Notes: generated by a model from the sequence alone, not told the origin. Positions 33,109-45,585 are shown, counted from the first letter of the stretch. The stretch: DNA of 64,000 nucleotides from Liolophura sinensis (GCF_032854445.1 NC_088299.1:15309608-15373607); one strand, 5' to 3'. Translations and numbers: made by a program.

Positions 33109-36100
33109 CTGATTTAAAAAACAACAAACACGCACCGTCATAATCATAAAATAAGCCATCAGTAAGCGTTTGAATAACATGATTTAAAAAGTCATCATCG
33201 GAAATCAATGTACAGAAGAAATAGTACAGGCTTATAAACTACCAAGGATACCAGAATTTGCAATCAGGTTTTACCAAGCAGAAGACTAGATGACAGGCTT
33301 GTGATATATCCATGCTGATAGCCTTGAGGTATTTTTTGAAGAAAGGCGTCAGGTACAGAGTTTGGAAAAGAAGAAAGACTGTTACAAAGTAACCTTTCCA
33401 CATGAATTATAAGTTACTCGGGAAGTAGGACAGGGCGATTCACAAAGGAAGAGTATTACGGCGTCGTCATGCCATGCTCAGGAAGTAGGACAGGGTGATT
33501 CACAAAGGAAGAGTATTACGGTATCGTCATGCCAAACTCGGGAAGTAGGACAGGGCGATTCACAAAGGAAGAGTATTACGGTATCGTCATGCCAAACTCG
33601 GGAAGTAGGACAGGGCGATTCACAAAGGAAGAGTATTACTGTATCGTCATGCTATCCTCGTGTAGTAGGACAGGGCTATTCACAAAGGAAGAGTATTACG
33701 GTATCGTCATGCCAAACTCGGGAAGTAGGACAGGGCGATTCACAAAGGAAGAGTATTACGGTATCGTCATGCCATACTCGGGAAGAAGGACAGGGTGATT
33801 CACAAAGGAAGAGTATTATCGTCATGTCATGATGTGGCTTAAAAATTCACAAATGTTTCAAAGAATTTTGAAAATGGTATACATGTATATTTGTAAATAA
33901 TATGCAAATTAGTTCCCTGGTTACGCAGTTGACATGGGAAACATGGTGAAAGTTACCTCCAAAAACCGAACCTTCCATTGTGGCTTCAAATTTGCCACAC
34001 TTGTACCCACTATCGGAGGGACACGTTTGTGGCTTGGTACCACTATCTTCGCAGTTCTCGTCAGAAGAGGATGTGATTGCAGACAAGGCTTGGTTCACTC
34101 TTGGATCGGATGATTCTAGATGGTAATAGTTACAGACATAGCACCGCAGGCCTAAAGAAAGAAACGTGCAGTTACTCCGTAAATACATCTAATTCTCTGA
34201 CAGCTTTTCTCTTCCTGTATTTATTTACTTGAGTGTTGGTTATCCCCAAACTCTGCCTTAACTCACACAGTCTATACATTTCTGTAATGTAGTCTAGATA
34301 TCTCTATGGAGGGATTAAACTTCAATGTAAGGTCGGTATATAGCTCAGCGTCAGCTTGTACGTTCTTGTGATGTGGTCAGTACGTCGTTATAAGGATATT
34401 AACCTTGGTGTAAGGTCAGTATATAACTCAGCGCCAGCTTGTACGTTCATGTAACATGGTCTATATATCCGTATGGAGAGATTAAACTTTGGTGTAAAGT
34501 CGGATGATTCTTTACATACGTCAAAAAAGGTTTTGTTGAATCGGCCCAGGAGACTCTCACCCATGTAGTAGCTGTGAGTTCAAGTTTACCAACAGCTACC
34601 TGTTCAGTTTTTTTAAATGAGTTTTCTTACGACTGTTTTTATCTTTGCTACTAAACCATTTCAGGAAACAATGACAGTCATAAGTCATGTATTTCAGTGC
34701 TTTTCACAACACACGTAATCCGTTTGCAAAATAAGGATTAAATCAAGTTTTTGTACTAGGCTGTTATTGTTTGACCTCTCCCCCCTTGACCCCCACCCAC
34801 CACCCTCACCCACCCATCAACCCACCCACATTGTTTTTTCGATGAAAACAATCTGCCTGCGTGGAAAATGGTATGGTACGTTCGATCAAGCGTAATCAAA
34901 GCTGCATGATTTAACCCAGGAAATCCTATCTCCAATGTAAGCCAATCAGCGTCGATTCTTTATCCGTTTAACCTTTATAAGTTGTGAATGTGTACTCGGG
35001 ACAAAATCTTCTGGTTTTGTAGTTACTGTAATGCACTGTTACAACTAGAATTAATAGATTGATTGAGCTAGTGAAAGCATGCAATACGGATATCACGAGT
35101 TAAAAACCAAATCTATCTGTATGTCTCCGTAATCGGGGAAGTCATAAACAGCTAGATTTATACACTTGTTTCTCTCCTTGAAATGAAAATCACGGGGCGC
35201 TGTTATTCCACCAGTTCAATACATTAATGGGTGAAACAGGGCCGATTCTACAAAGACATTTTTGACCTAAGCCTAAAATCATATTCCAAATTCTTGACAT
35301 AGGCTTCGTAAAATCGGCCCCTGGTCTATACACAACCAAAAAATGACCAGTGAACTATATAAGTGTTTGTGGCGTCCTCCATCATGCAAATACAGGCACT
35401 CTAGTAAAAATGCACGTTATCACTATATATGTCTACTCTAAAGAATCGTTGCTAGTTTTAATCAAAAATGAAACCTTTAAAGTTCAATATCAGATTTTTG
35501 GCCAATCATAATGCGTCTGGCTATGAATTACACGAAAACAGGGAGGCTTAATTCCCCTGATAATAAATGGATGAAATAGTTATCAGCTAAATGTGTCTGG
35601 CTTACATGTAATACGTGAGAACTTGTGAAATCCCATGTACAGAATGAAGGATTATCGGATATATCTGTTGTATATTACCTATAATGCAGAGTAAATAAAA
35701 CCATCAGCGACAAAAACAGACTGAGAATCTGTAAAGTACACACTCTCGGCATTAAAGGTTTTAATTTATAGTCTGATTACATGACTGTCTATTTCTGCTT
35801 TTGCTACCAGTGATGTCAGAACTGGTTTAACTGTTACAATCTATACCGGTACACTAAGAAAAATTTAAGAAATAATCTGTTAATTTTATATTTGTAATAT
35901 TTGTATTGTTTAAGTTATTTCCCTCTGAGCGACCGCGACCCCCCCCCCAAAAAAAGGATTGATTTTTTCTTGTATATACCGAGTACATGTAGGTCCCTAG
36001 AGAGAGTGAATGCTGGGGGGTTTAACGTCGTACTTAACAATTTTTCACTCAACCAGTCGTTGCAATATCCCCTTCATGCTGAACACCAAGCAAGGAAATT

Positions 36101-37116
36101 ACAACTTCCTGTTTTAAGGTTTAGGCGTGACATGACCCAGTGTAGGTCATTAGAGTAACAAGACATCCTTGACCGAACATCGGTATTATACAATGCGATT
36201 ATATCGGTCAACTCGTCACAATATTATGTCCTTTTGGAAAAAAATTACTCGCTCGCAGATATACATAACACTGCTTACAAATTGTGCGCAAACTAAGATG
36301 TTTATTCCCATAAGTGATACTTAACTGCTACACACTATGCACAATATGTTCTTGTATGTGCCAACATATGAAAATATTAACATATCACTGCCTTAATACT
36401 TGAAAAAAAATATGCTAAACATTTTTTGTCTAAAAATCCTTGATTACAAAAAAAAAAACAACGGACATGTAAACACTTGTTGTGTTTTCCTGGCATTATG
36501 AGTAATACTTTAGTGTATGTTTTATCACTAAAGAGCTGTAACAAATAAATGTAATCACCCTCAACAAAAATCACAACGTTTTTATTTGTGTGGAATATGT
36601 CTGTGTAATACAAATCATCAAATTAATGGAACAGGAGTACATATATACCCGATTTATAAATAACAGGGCGATTCTTGTTGTTGGCACTGGCACTTTTAGC
36701 GGAATACCGCACCATAAATTAATTTGTATAAATATACTGCAGATTAACTGTTTTCATATTAAAATGCCAGGTGAAAACTTTATATAACAGAGAATATTTC
36801 AATGTGCGCGCTCCGTACTGTAATGGAGTTATCACCTAACTGTGGTTCATTTCAGGAATACAAATACAGACTACAGTTTAAGGTTTTTTTCAGAAAACTT
36901 CATCTAAAATGACCATAGTCTTTGTCTTGTTTGGATTGGAAAATGTACAATGTACACATAAACTAAAAATGGGATGACACCCTCCTCTTGTAATACCGTA
37001 TGGTTTTCCAGACACTCTGCTCACTGTGAAAACAAAACTGTCTTACCTGTTACTACTGACAGACTGACAGACAGACAGATGGCCAAGATCAACAGTCGTT
37101 CCTTCGGGCATCCCAT
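32858..37116 (-). CDS. Ly6/uPAR-type three-finger GPI-anchored protein, copy B
   Basis: Coding exons are 37047-37116, 33957-34151 and 32858-33108 (70+195+251 nt), giving 171 residues. The splice sites and phase-1 introns are those of copy A. The signal peptide is MGCPKERLLILAICLSVSLS. The mature part starts GLRCYVC, the ten LU cysteines are all kept, and it ends CVCSTDLCN followed by a GPI-type hydrophobic tail. Compared with A there are about 24 replacement codons (1 in exon 1, 11 in exon 2, 12 in exon 3), a two-codon deletion, and only about six silent codon changes, while the nearby 3' UTR is about 99% identical. Changes fall between cysteines, that is in the loops that make contacts in three-finger proteins. 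Intron 1 is only 2.9 kb here. The ligand is unknown. Confidence 0.85.
33415..33835 (+). repeat. 60-bp minisatellite in intron 2, copy B
   Basis: Seven units of the same family as 5,645-6,122. Units within copy B resemble each other more than their copy A counterparts (GGAAGTAGGACAGGG throughout), a sign of within-array homogenisation. Confidence 0.9.
33957..34151 (-). CDS. Three-finger gene B, exon 2 (LU fingers 1-2)
   Basis: Acceptor CTTTCTTTAG before 34,151 and donor GTAACT after 33,957. The block SSDPRVNQ replaces SSSAIVNQ of copy A, with three adjacent residues changed. Confidence 0.85.
34290..34512 (+). repeat. 84-bp minisatellite remnant, copy B
   Basis: Two to three units of the family at 6,590-7,760. 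The rest of the array is absent. Confidence 0.85.
34513..35997. other. Intron 1 sequence of three-finger gene B
   Basis: Matches about 8,145-9,630 of copy A with gaps. C-rich low complexity at about 34,780-34,825 and a C-then-A run at 35,938-35,956. No gene seen. Confidence 0.5.
35998..36170 (+). mobile_element. SINE-like repeat with internal deletion, copy B
   Basis: It keeps the TTTAACGTCGTACTTAACAA head and the CTTCATGCTGAACACC to CAAGACATCCTTGACCG end of the element at 10,597-10,922, with about 160 bp missing between them. Confidence 0.65.
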
Positions 37117-37140
37117 TGTGTATGAGTACAGTTTCCTGTC
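37047..37140 (-). CDS. Three-finger gene B, first coding exon (signal peptide)
   Basis: ATG at 37,114-37,116, donor GTAAGA after 37,047, and an upstream TTTTTCAG acceptor putting 37,117-37,140 in the 5' UTR. One replacement (Leu4 to Pro) relative to copy A. Confidence 0.85.
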
Positions 37141-37814
37141 CTGAAAAATATACAGTATAATTTTATAGATTACAGATATTCCACAACTCGCATCACCCCG
37201 TAAGCCAAAACATGAGGCCTTCACTACAAAAAATGTGAGAATGAAAGAATTTGGATTTTCGTCTCTTCACGGCAAAGTTTTAGAGTGATCTCACACTTGA
37301 ATGTGTAGACAAGTAAACAATAGCAAATCATTATACAACATGTTTTATATGACATGTTTTACCTGTTTGCATATTGCATAATATGTGCACATGTAATAGA
37401 TGTGCAACGAAAACAAAAGCATAGTCTACAATTTGGAAGCATTGAACGTCGAAAAGAAATCTATCACCAAACCGCTTTTTAGGAAGTTAGAAGATGTTTG
37501 TAAAAATGGTTAAAAACCTTCTCATTTATATACACTCATTTTCATTAAACAAGCGACACCAGACGAACTCTAATCCACTAAGTGCCCTCTGTAATACATT
37601 GTACTCTTGATTTCGTTGTTTTTCTTTAAAAACTTTTCTACTTTGTCGAATAATTTAAGACTCGCCCTTAAGTTCACAACTGCAGTTACACCATCCTTCT
37701 AACACCAGTAAACTAGCTTCACCCAGACACCTTCAGTGGCGAAGACATTTTCCTACAATTTATGCTGTATATAAGAAGCACTAATCTACTATTCAGTCGA
37801 TACAAACTGTTTAC

Positions 37815-37911
37815 CTTATAGCAATTCACCCAAAGTTTTCTTCAGCAGGGCCTGGATACAACTGTGTTACCTGACTGAACGCGACTAGAGACAAGTCACA
37901 CACAAACTGGA
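37815..37911 (-). other. Probable 5' UTR exon of three-finger gene B
   Basis: Same donor context (CTATAAG|GTAAAC) and distance to the TATA-like box as in copy A. Confidence 0.45.
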
Positions 37912-37934
37912 TCCAGGCACCCCGAGTCACAAGG

Positions 37935-37974
37935 TATTATAGAAGGCTCGGGAGGTTACTTTCTAGAAGTAACC
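37935..37974 (-). promoter_or_regulatory. Putative core promoter with palindrome, gene B
   Basis: TATA-like CTATAATA at 37,942-37,935 and the GGTTACT/AGTAACC palindrome at 37,954-37,974, both unchanged from copy A. Confidence 0.45.
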
Positions 37975-37979
37975 TATCG

Positions 37980-39250
37980 CCTGCCTGGATTTTCAAGTCT
38001 GCTTTATTATTTAAATGTTCACGTTAAAATACCCTTATATAGGCTTCCTATAATTCATGTTGCTCCATGGTTCTTTTGTGGTAGCGGATAGCAACCGTCT
38101 AGACTGCAACCTTATTGCGACATCACAGATCACGTGGTACCGCTCCCTCTGCACCTTCACTGCTCAGTGACACAGATTAAACATTACCGTTATGAACGAA
38201 GTGCCTGTTGGGGCTACTAGTCTATGCGGTTGATGAAACCGACAAGTCCGAAATGCGAAGAGCGACAAAGTTTAGAGTCGCCGTATATTAGCAAACCACC
38301 CACTAATCAGTTACCTTTTACTGTGTGCTATGGCTTCAAGAGAAATTCACATTCAAAGTTTTACTTGAACGTAAACTGATTTGTTTTCATTGCAACAGTG
38401 GTTTTTGACAGCAGTCAGTTACCTTACCACTTGACACTCACAGGTATGACATTTTTAAAAATTGTTTTCTTGCTTTTTTACGGTAAACAAAAGATTTGTA
38501 ACATACTTCTTTCGTAAAACTTCGGAAGCATCGGGTAGACAACAACCATTGGTGTTAGCGAGAAAAAGATTCAAATATCGAAGTATTTTAAAACTCCGTT
38601 ACCATCGAATTATTAGTAGTAATTAAGTCTTTGAACAAAAAAACACGTATATGACATACCATTAAAATTCCACTAAACGACCCTTTTACATTATTCCCGG
38701 CTAGAGTTGAAATGCAGTTAATGAAAGTGATTTCATAATCTGCATTTGTAGACATGTATACATAGCAAATAACAAGATCATCAACTCAAAAAATGCTTAA
38801 ATTATGTCTTGTTTCTGTTTTGAATATTTACATTAGGTGGTTTTAAAACCGATATGAACTTAACGTTTCATTGCATTATTATTCATGTAATTCCGTTTTG
38901 TTACAAACTGTTGATTTAATCTCTTTCTTGATTTAGATTTTTTCAAGCCACGTACATATGTTTTGAAATAAAATAACATATGCTTGTATAGCACCGTCAG
39001 TTAAATAACTGAAATCTTTTTTGATGCATTTTCACACATATATTTATGTTTTAATGGCGATAATGACCTTCTATTGACTAAACGTTAGTCTATGTGTGCT
39101 TTAAGGACGCGTCGAAAGCTTTATTACATTATTACAAAAACTCACCGATAGAGATTTACCTTCATACATTATCAAACTCATTGTAGATGTATTACTCAAC
39201 AGTTCACAGTGACATGAGGTTCTGTTTTGGGGTTTTTTTTTTTTACTTTT
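37980..39250. other. Upstream region of three-finger gene B
   Basis: Partly matches 13,310-14,060. Stretches at about 38,563-38,730 and 38,880-39,310 have no match in copy A. No gene recognised. Confidence 0.4.
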
Positions 39251-39253
39251 TTT

Positions 39254-40010
39254 CAGTGCATCTAACGGCGTCCGTCAGAGCTGTGTTCTCTCCCCTTGTT
39301 TGTTCTCTATCTATCCTCATAAGTTAGATACTCAGCTCACCAGTGCTAATGTCGGCTGTAATATTGGAGGCACTTTCATGAACCACTAAGCATACGCTGA
39401 TGATATGTGTCTATTTTGTCCATCTACTAGTTCTCTACAACTGCTTTTAAATGAATATAAGTCTTATGCCGCTTCGCATGATATTCGTAAAATACGAATA
39501 CAATACCAATAAAACATTATGTATGTTGTTCAAACCTTGTAACTATACTCCGCACAAAATACCTAAATTGTCACTTCAGGGTTCAAAACTTTCTTTTGTA
39601 GAGTCGTACTCGTATCTTGGTCACACTTCTTACCTGTGATCGTTGTGATAATTGTGATACTGAAACTCAAAAAAGGAAATTGTGTGTTAGAGCTAGTATG
39701 ATGCTGAGGAAATTTTGTCAATGTACAACATTAGTTTAAAAAAAAAACAACACTTTTTCACAGTTTTTGCTCAGATCTGTACTGCTCCCATTTGTGGTGT
39801 AAATTTACCAAACGTGTATATAGTGGCTTGCGGTTCATGTACAACAACTCTTCTAGATGGTTGGTGAACTATAGACGTGACTGTAGCGCACGTCAGATAA
39901 TTCTTATCAATCGTGTTATGTCGTTTGGTGAACTGATTCGAAAAGCTATATGTTCAGTTTTCAGTGCCGTCTACACCAGTCGAGCAATATGCAATTGTTT
40001 GTTCTAAAAC
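39254..40010 (+). pseudogene. Non-LTR retrotransposon (LINE) reverse-transcriptase fragment
   Basis: Conceptual frames show the usual order of a non-LTR reverse transcriptase. First comes SNGVRQSCVLSPCLFSIY (family NGVRQGxxLSP), then FMNH followed by an in-frame stop. Next is the catalytic AYADDMCLF box, SLQLLLNEY, KTLCMLFKP, ESYSYLGH, and a later WCKFTKRVYSGLRFMYNNS with NYRRDCSARQ. The frame changes at least twice and several stops interrupt it, and both ends are missing. Clade cannot be assigned by eye. It is a decayed insertion predating the duplication, because copy A keeps a 100-bp piece. Confidence 0.85.
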
Positions 40011-41329
40011 ATTCTGACCCGAGCGTTGTGTTCCCTTCTCAAAGCCCAGTGAATGCGTAAACTGCACGGAATCTAGTAATTATTGTCTTTCCTATAACAC
40101 TAGCTAATTTATTCACATATATATGTATATATGCCATTATCCTATGTATGTGGACATTACAGGTTCAGTACAGTGTAACTGAAATCGCCTTTCTGTTGTA
40201 GTAGGGAACTAGCTTTACGTGGCCAGACGCTATAAACATATACCATGGTACAAAGAAAAGAGCACAAACCCAAGGTCCATTTATACTAAAGCGTCAGTAT
40301 TATAACTCGTTCAGTACTACGTGTGAGTATATATGGATTTATGAACAGTTGCAACCAAAGTGCAACTAAGATATGCATTTTAATTGACAAGTACTTATGA
40401 ACAAGCACTATTTCGATGCTAATTTAATTTATTCGCCTTGATTTCACATTCCTTCCGTCTTTCCGTCACCAATTAAGACTGCGGAGTCCACACATGGCAA
40501 GCTTATGGTAATACATTCAGTGATATCAAGACAATAACCATTGTTTTCTTGCGAAAGACCAAGTATCAATATTTTTGTAATGCATTTCCTGTAGGTACAA
40601 AGATTGTTTGCAAAAGTCTGTCGTCAAAGTTCTTGTCGATATGTTTCATCTCTAGGGATAAGGCCTTGAAAATATCTGTCTACAAAATCTACGAAATCAG
40701 GGCAGTATAGGTCTACTTTCTAGAACGTTAAATGCATAATTGCTTCACTCACTGCCCTGGCCACGTATGGTCTTGAAAAGGACGCAGGAACGACGGGGAG
40801 GCATTAGTATATGGTACACAGGTAAATTAAGTGTTTCGTTTATAAATGGGTCCTGGTGTTTATGTATAAATACAATGTTTAGCAATCAAGTGGATGTGTT
40901 TATGATAGTAAATAGGCGATATGTTTACGTAGCAAGTGTCAGATATTTACATGTCACATGCTTACTATAGTCTTAAACGCTTTTACATGTTTGTCGACTT
41001 TTTACAACTAGTAACTGAGTCATGTTTACTGTACTACTTGTGCCAATTGAAAATAGCCACCACATTACTTTGTAAACATTTCACATGTTTACTATAATAA
41101 ACACATTTCTGTAGTTGCTAAATCTCCTCTATACGCATCAAGACCATGCCGCATTTAACAAATTGTCCCGGTTATGTGTGACAATTTTCGAATAATCATA
41201 CTGTCGTCGGTGCTCTTGTTTTCCTTTATCAGGTAGTCTTTTGAACTGTATAACACGCATCTAAGTGTCGAAACAGACATTGGAATACCTGCCGTCAGCC
41301 ATATAGAAAACAGTGTTCAGCCAAACAAA
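40011..41329. other. Copy-B-only stretch without recognised gene
   Basis: AT-rich, absent from copy A. No motif seen. One open frame at 40,740-40,970 is not bounded by convincing splice sites. Confidence 0.45.
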
Positions 41330-41334
41330 CATCT

Positions 41335-41465
41335 TTCAACCATCCAAAGCAACGTCCATCCGTCCAAAGCAACGTTCAGCCGTCTAAAGCAATGTTCAGC
41401 CGTCTAAAGCAACGTTCAGCTGTCCAAACCAACGCTCAGGTATCCAAACCAACGTTCAACACAAA
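41335..41465 (+). repeat. Short 20-bp tandem repeat
   Basis: Six degenerate units of the type AGCAACGTTCAGCCGTCTAA. Copy B only. Confidence 0.8.
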
Positions 41466-42116
41466 CGACACAAAGTCTAGTGGTACAGCTTCTTTAGCTC
41501 ACAATAAAGCGAGTTTTGTATAGGAATTTATGCATTTAAAGGAATACAATGAAGTTTTTTTGTATTTATATCAGTGTGACTGGAAAGTACAATTAGAATC
41601 CTTTCTTACAAAACTAACAGATGTGCACGCACATTAAAGTTGTGCACAAACGGCGGACTGTCAGCATGTTTATTGACTTATATCTTTGGATACGCTAGAA
41701 ACTTAAGGAAAATTTCAATAATGGGGTGGGGTCACCTCCATGCGATTGGAAAGTATAATTAAGACTCTGTTCTTACAAAATAACAGATTTGTTCAAGAAA
41801 TTTCTTCAGAATTTTTCCTGGTGGAATATTTTGGCGTTGTAACAGTTCATGCAGCCGTGGTTAACTCCCTTCGAACAACTTGGTAAGAATTACTCATGAG
41901 CTAAAAGAAACCATTTTTCGTATTACTCAACGGAGCGGAGGACAGTACAGTCGAAATATGCCAGTCCCAGATAGTAACGAAATAACGAATAGTGAAGAAA
42001 TGGTGGAGCTGTATTAGACTACAAACCTCTATCTCCATTACGAAAACGACTTTACCGAGTTAAACTTTTCAGTACTTCATTACTTTGCCTCAGAATGATT
42101 TATTCATTTATTTGAG
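41466..42116. other. Copy B stretch with a direct repeat
   Basis: Two related segments of about 50 bp (GACTGGAAAGTACAATTA and GATTGGAAAGTATAATTA) lie about 180 bp apart at 41,578 and 41,740. Homology to copy A resumes at about 41,812. No gene seen. Confidence 0.45.
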
Positions 42117-42350
42117 TGATGTTAAACGCCCTGCTCTAGAATTTCTCATTTTAATGATAATGATCAGGTTCTTGGGTGGAGGAAACTAGATTGCCTGACG
42201 AAAGCTAACGCCAATCCAAGACAGATGACAAACTGCCACATATAAGGCCGCAGCTGAACCGATGAGAGCTGGATTCGAACACGCGGCATCACTGGTGAAG
42301 GGCCGGGCAGCAGTAAGCTCTTAGCTGTCTGAGCTGTTCAGAATGAGGGA
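42117..42350 (-). mobile_element. Old SINE-like repeat, copy B
   Basis: Counterpart of 18,715-18,960. Confidence 0.6.
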
Positions 42351-43765
42351 GTAAAGCTAAAGTATTGGTCGGACCGATGTCACTCTTCTGTAACTGTTGT
42401 TTCTGGGTGGCGTTACACGCATTGGTATGTGGAGCAGCTTTCTAGGAACAAATGGTTTTGCGTTTTTTTTGCGTGTGTCGTTCATGAACATGTATGATGT
42501 TTTAACCAACGAAATGCTCGGGTAGTATGTTGGATGCAGTTCACGTCCCGATACATTTTATGTAACAGTCCAAGGTAACAGACTCGGTTACCATGTTATC
42601 TGTCCGGTAATCCAGGCCCTGGACTAACCAACGCATGACGTATACCAATTCAAGGATTCATATACGGATAGAAACTGCAATCTACCAACATCCCTGATCT
42701 TAATGAATGTGCATGCATGAGAGTTGAACCCGAGTCTCGCGATCACCAGACCTGTGTTCCAATCATCCAGTTAATACACGTACAGGAATCGCCAAACATG
42801 TACACAGACTTATTTTATAAAGACTTGGCAAAAAATATGTTTCTCAGGGTGACAAACACTTTTGTAACCTAGAGTGTATTCTCCCGACTTTTTGTCGCTA
42901 AAAAGTCACATGGGTGTTTGTTTAGTGCCACAGTTATTGATACTTGCTCCAAGTCTTGTCATATTCTTGCCACCTGATATTTTAAACACTGACGTCCAAC
43001 GCATATTGTATCCCACCTTTAAGAGATAAAGATGACATATTTTGATTAACCGTGCGGTTGCTCTCATTGTCACACAAATCACAAAGCAGAATTCGGACGT
43101 ACATATAATCCCTTTACCATTCATTTGTTTGTAACTCGCACTTTTGCATGATCTACCATCTATGATATAAGTTCCTTTCAACAGAGCTTGTAAATCTTTG
43201 TTCAAGAACAAAGTGTTCTTTACATGTGTCCAGTTGACCAAAACATGACGTCTCGTTATGTGAAGGTCACGTGCTTTGTCACTATCGAATTTCCTGTTCC
43301 TTTATACAGGAACTGTGACGTCTCGTTTTGAAGCACTGTTGAGGTTTCCGTGAACTTAATAGGCTCGTATCTCGTAGGTATTTCGTGCAGACACAGCATG
43401 GAGATCATCACAGAGTATCGTATCGACAAAGTATCTGTGAAATGCTACTCTACATCGTATGAGTTCTGGTAGAAATCGCACTGTTCTTTTGGACGAATTA
43501 GCGCTGGCGCCGAAAAGCTTTCTTGGATGACAAAACTGTAGTTAACAGACAACGCCGGTAACGCAGTTCTTTTCCTGCTAATCGTAGAAAACAGTTTGTA
43601 GGTCGGGACTTAAGCCCTGAGATAAAGGCCTGTACCCCACCTTCCTATGCGACACTATTTGTAGTAGGTGAAGTCATCCGTTGACATCAATGTCATGCAT
43701 CCACTGACACCATGTTCGATTGTACTGAAATAAAGAAGAATAGTAAGTATACAATATCTCCCACA
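42351..43765. other. Duplicated DNA left of the satellite remnant
   Basis: Matches about 18,961-20,394 with a few percent divergence and some gaps. No gene called; see the rejected items for the open frame at 42,906-43,241. Confidence 0.45.
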
Positions 43766-43767
43766 CA

Positions 43768-44110
43768 GGTGCTATGGACATGCACTTGGCACATATGTTG
43801 GGCAGACACGCTTTGACACACAGGTGGGATGGACATATAATTGCTACATGTGTGACAGACATGGTTTGACATACAGGTGGGGTAGACATGTACTTGGCAC
43901 ACATGTGGGAGAGACATTGTTTGACAACCGGGGTAGGGTTTGGGGTGTGGTGGTGGGGGGGTCTGTTGGGGGTGGGCTTTGCACATATCGGGGGCATATG
44001 ACTTGGATTGACATCCAGGTTTAATGGCCATGTATTTGGCACAGCTCGGATGGACATGTACTTGGCACATATGTGGGACAGACATGGTTTGAACACAGGA
44101 GAGAGGGGCA
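43768..44110 (-). repeat. 55-bp satellite remnant, copy B
   Basis: About six diverged units of the copy A satellite, interrupted by a G-rich stretch at about 43,928-43,978. Either copy A expanded greatly or B contracted. Confidence 0.88.
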
Positions 44111-44187
44111 TCTGCTTACCATACAAGTAGGAAATATTTCTACTTACACAGATGGGAGGAAGATTACTAGGTATTTTTGTATATGAT

Positions 44188-44525
44188 TGGGTTTTTACAT
44201 CGTACTTAACAGGTTTTCAGTCGTATAAATACGAGGAGTCTTTAGGTGTGTGTCCATATATAGTGCCTTCTTGTGGCGGGTCGAGTCCATGCCCATAAAG
44301 TGCTGCTCACACTGAAGTATACCGAATGCACCAGGCGTGGCACCCCTCTGTCACTTTCTTCTGGCATTGGGCCATTCAGTCCTGTTTCCTTGCTTTAACC
44401 GCTTAGTGCTAAGTGCTAAGTGCTAAGCGCCAAGCGATGCAGCAACAAGTATCACTATTAAAGCCATTTTTATGAGCTGACCCGAGGTTAATCCTGGATC
44501 TTTTGACTTCGAGGCGGACGCTCTA
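44188..44525 (+). mobile_element. Dispersed repeat of the GGGTTTTTAC type
   Basis: Fuller version of 25,718-25,893, with the head CATCGTACTTAACAGGTTTT related to the repeat at 10,597. It includes a short GCTAAGT tandem run at 44,401-44,430. Confidence 0.55.
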
Positions 44526-44597
44526 AACACTAGGGGATGAAAATTACTGACCTAACAACTGTGCTTGCTTCATATCTCGCCGTGTCACCACAGCACT

Positions 44598-45585
44598 GCT
44601 GGGGCGACGTCGTGAAGTTACAGGCAACTCGGGTTCCTGTGTGCAATAAAGTATTCACATGTATTATTAGACAAAATTCTGTATATATCAATGTGGCTTT
44701 TGAAACACCAAAAGCTTCAGACTTTTAACAGCTTATTATCCAGTAATGTGAAACTGAAAGGCGTCATTTCTTTGTAGTATGTCACCTAAAGTCACACAGT
44801 ATATTAATAATAATAATAACAATAATAAAGTATTCCCAAATACCCACTGTAAAAATGTCTAGTTCCGTTCTACACGTTCCGTTTTCACAGTACATCTGCT
44901 GAACAAGCTTATGCCAACTTTGTCTAGTGCCTTGGTAATCCTCTAAAATGGTACACAGCTATCTTAATCCGTCCAAATAACAACAGGATTATTTTAGTTA
45001 ACAACTAAAATGATAAAATGACTCACTGAACCTTCAGCAACTTGGCCTTAAATGTTCCTGTTAGAGACATGTCGCTTGACAAATGAAATCTTTCTTGCTT
45101 GTGGTTTCAATGAGTTTCGTCAAAATTCGAACTTTTCTCCCTGCGTGATATCTCACAGATATATACACAGATTGCTTATTGCAGAGCAATCTCAGATCAA
45201 CGTTTCACTGAGCTTTATCAGCTCACACCGGGATCACAGGGCGATCTTAGTCTTAAGTCAGAATTCCAAATGGCTTTAAACTTGTTATTTTTGATGTAAA
45301 CAGATGAGGATATTGCTTGGCAATGTAAATTCTGGGTAATATGTTGTTAAACAAATTTCAGGTAAAATAACGGAAAGAAACATAACGATATTTAAAATGA
45401 GCATCTTCTGCTAAATGAAATCTCCCCAACTTAAAACACTACAGCATGGAGAGTGAAACCACGCACAACAGCGACGACAGCAGGATAGGTGACAAATGAT
45501 CACACGTAACCGGCGAAGTATGGCCTCTTGTCAATCTAGCTAAGTTAGAGTTTTATTTTAAATCTTAGTAATAGTAGCAGCTTAC
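44598..45585. other. Region between duplication copy B and the CNB gene
   Basis: Unique DNA. A short AAT microsatellite lies at 44,803-44,827. I searched the minus strand for the next exon of the CNB gene and found none that was convincing. Confidence 0.45.

Larger units (their letters stand above)
30233..44597 (+). repeat. Copy B of the direct tandem segmental duplication
   Basis: Second, shorter copy (about 14.4 kb against about 26 kb). It lacks the Tc1 transposon, so the original insertion site is intact at about 30,706. It also lacks the foldback element, the orphan-gene block and most satellite units. It has about 2.4 kb that A lacks (about 39,420-41,810), which includes a LINE reverse-transcriptase fragment. 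Synteny then resumes to 44,597. The gene inside it is intact, as in copy A. Confidence 0.85.

Noticed and set aside
42906-43241. 111-residue minus-strand open frame partly kept in copy A (19,593-19,811)
   Set aside because: The frame is shortened in copy A and surrounded by repeated fragments; no splice sites, start context or motif supports a gene.
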